From: Verrucomicrobiales bacterium
GTDB taxonomy: Bacteria > Verrucomicrobiota > Verrucomicrobiia > Verrucomicrobiales > SLCJ01
Direction: 5' to 3'
NCBI GenBank assembly: GCA_007125835.1
Contig: SLCJ01000090.1
Coordinates: 1 to 5,795, forward strand
DNA: 5,795 nt
A program made the position numbers and the translations under genes. The notes beneath the pieces are model-generated. The model worked only from the letters and a program-made list of their open reading frames with translations. It was not told the DNA's origin and made no database searches. Shown in pieces: positions 5,568 to 5,795 of the stretch (its first letter is position 1; each line of letters opens with the position of its first letter).

Positions 5568-5795
5568 ATTCGCCCAGGCTTCGTATCCCGCCGCAGATCC
5601 AACACCCAACGCCGCGTCCGACCCCGCCAAACTTCGCGTCTTGGTCTGGAACACCGAGGGCGGATCCAACGGATACGGCCCCGAAGGCCGGCAGCGCGTC
5701 CTCCAGCTCATCCGCGACACCAAGGCCGACGTGGTGTTGTGGCAGGAGTCCTACAAGCTTAACGATGAAAACATTACCCTCGGCCACTGGGTGGC
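5521..5795 (+). CDS. Secreted endonuclease/exonuclease/phosphatase family protein (partial)
   Basis: Only the first 91 codons lie in the window; the gene is cut by the right edge. After a Sec signal peptide (MKTLRLITT, hydrophobic core to about 18, cleavage probably near residues 20-25) and a short Pro/Ala/Asp linker, the protein opens like the EEP (DNase I / sphingomyelinase / inositol-phosphatase) fold: KLRVLVWNTEGG at 37-48, where N44 is the expected metal or phosphate-contacting Asn, a helix RQRVLQLIRDTKAD at 57-70, and VVLWQES at 71-77, where E76 is the expected catalytic metal ligand. These enzymes cleave phosphodiesters of nucleic acids or phospholipids, or phosphomonoesters; the ending that could decide is missing. 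It starts 7 bases after the GH29 stop, so it is probably co-transcribed. The ATG is supported by the signal peptide and by identity with the preceding gene's start; no Shine-Dalgarno sequence is seen. Confidence 0.85.
   Translation, partial: MKTLRLITTAAIACLAFAQASYPAADPTPNAASDPAKLRVLVWNTEGGSNGYGPEGRQRVLQLIRDTKADVVLWQESYKLNDENITLGHWV

Noticed and set aside
5103..5723. Minus-strand open frame opposite the end of the GH29 gene and the start of the EEP gene
   Set aside because: No family resemblance; it is antisense to two well-supported genes and to the signal-peptide repeat.
1..5795. CRISPR array, tRNA or rRNA gene, insertion sequence or phage genes
   Set aside because: I saw no spaced short repeats, no cloverleaf-like RNA sequence, no transposase or integrase motifs and no flanking inverted repeats.

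Overview
The window is a GC-rich stretch (hand counts of about 68% in the propeller part of the long gene and about 52% early in the glycosidase gene) in which every recognisable gene lies on the + strand. It suggests a free-living, polysaccharide-degrading bacterium with a large secretome. Verrucomicrobiota or a related PVC lineage is my best guess, from the mix of Tat-exported metallophosphoesterases, LamG and PQQ-propeller fusions, a GH29 glycosidase and starts without Shine-Dalgarno sequences. This is an inference from gene content; there is no taxonomic marker in the window.

Layout: positions 1-130 are an AT-richer leader with no gene. 131-1114 encodes a compact, complete Tat-exported calcineurin-like metallophosphoesterase. 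1115-1326 is a 212-base gap with weak hairpins and one doubtful small frame. 1327-4482 encodes a 1051-residue Tat-exported multidomain protein: LamG-like domain, MetallophosN-like beta domain, calcineurin-like phosphoesterase, a beta-rich linker domain and a C-terminal PQQ-type beta-propeller. Its stop overlaps (ATGA) the start of a 344-residue secreted GH29-type (alpha-L-fucosidase family) enzyme at 4479-5513. Seven bases later a secreted endonuclease/exonuclease/phosphatase (EEP) family protein begins at 5521 and runs off the window end.

All four products carry export signals, two Tat and two Sec. The last three genes are packed like an operon; the first may be in the same unit or have its own promoter. 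Together they look like an extracytoplasmic degradation set: one glycosidase with three phosphoester-cleaving folds, perhaps acting on a phosphate-bearing, fucose-type glycan, or scavenging phosphate and sugar. The substrate is not shown by the sequence.

The most unusual features are the five-part fusion protein and a near-identical 47-base direct repeat that forms the signal-peptide start of both the GH29 gene and the EEP gene. The repeats bracket the GH29 gene so that recombination between them would remove it cleanly and leave the EEP gene in its place, overlapping the long gene by the same ATGA. A nine-C tract lies just after the GH29 signal peptide.
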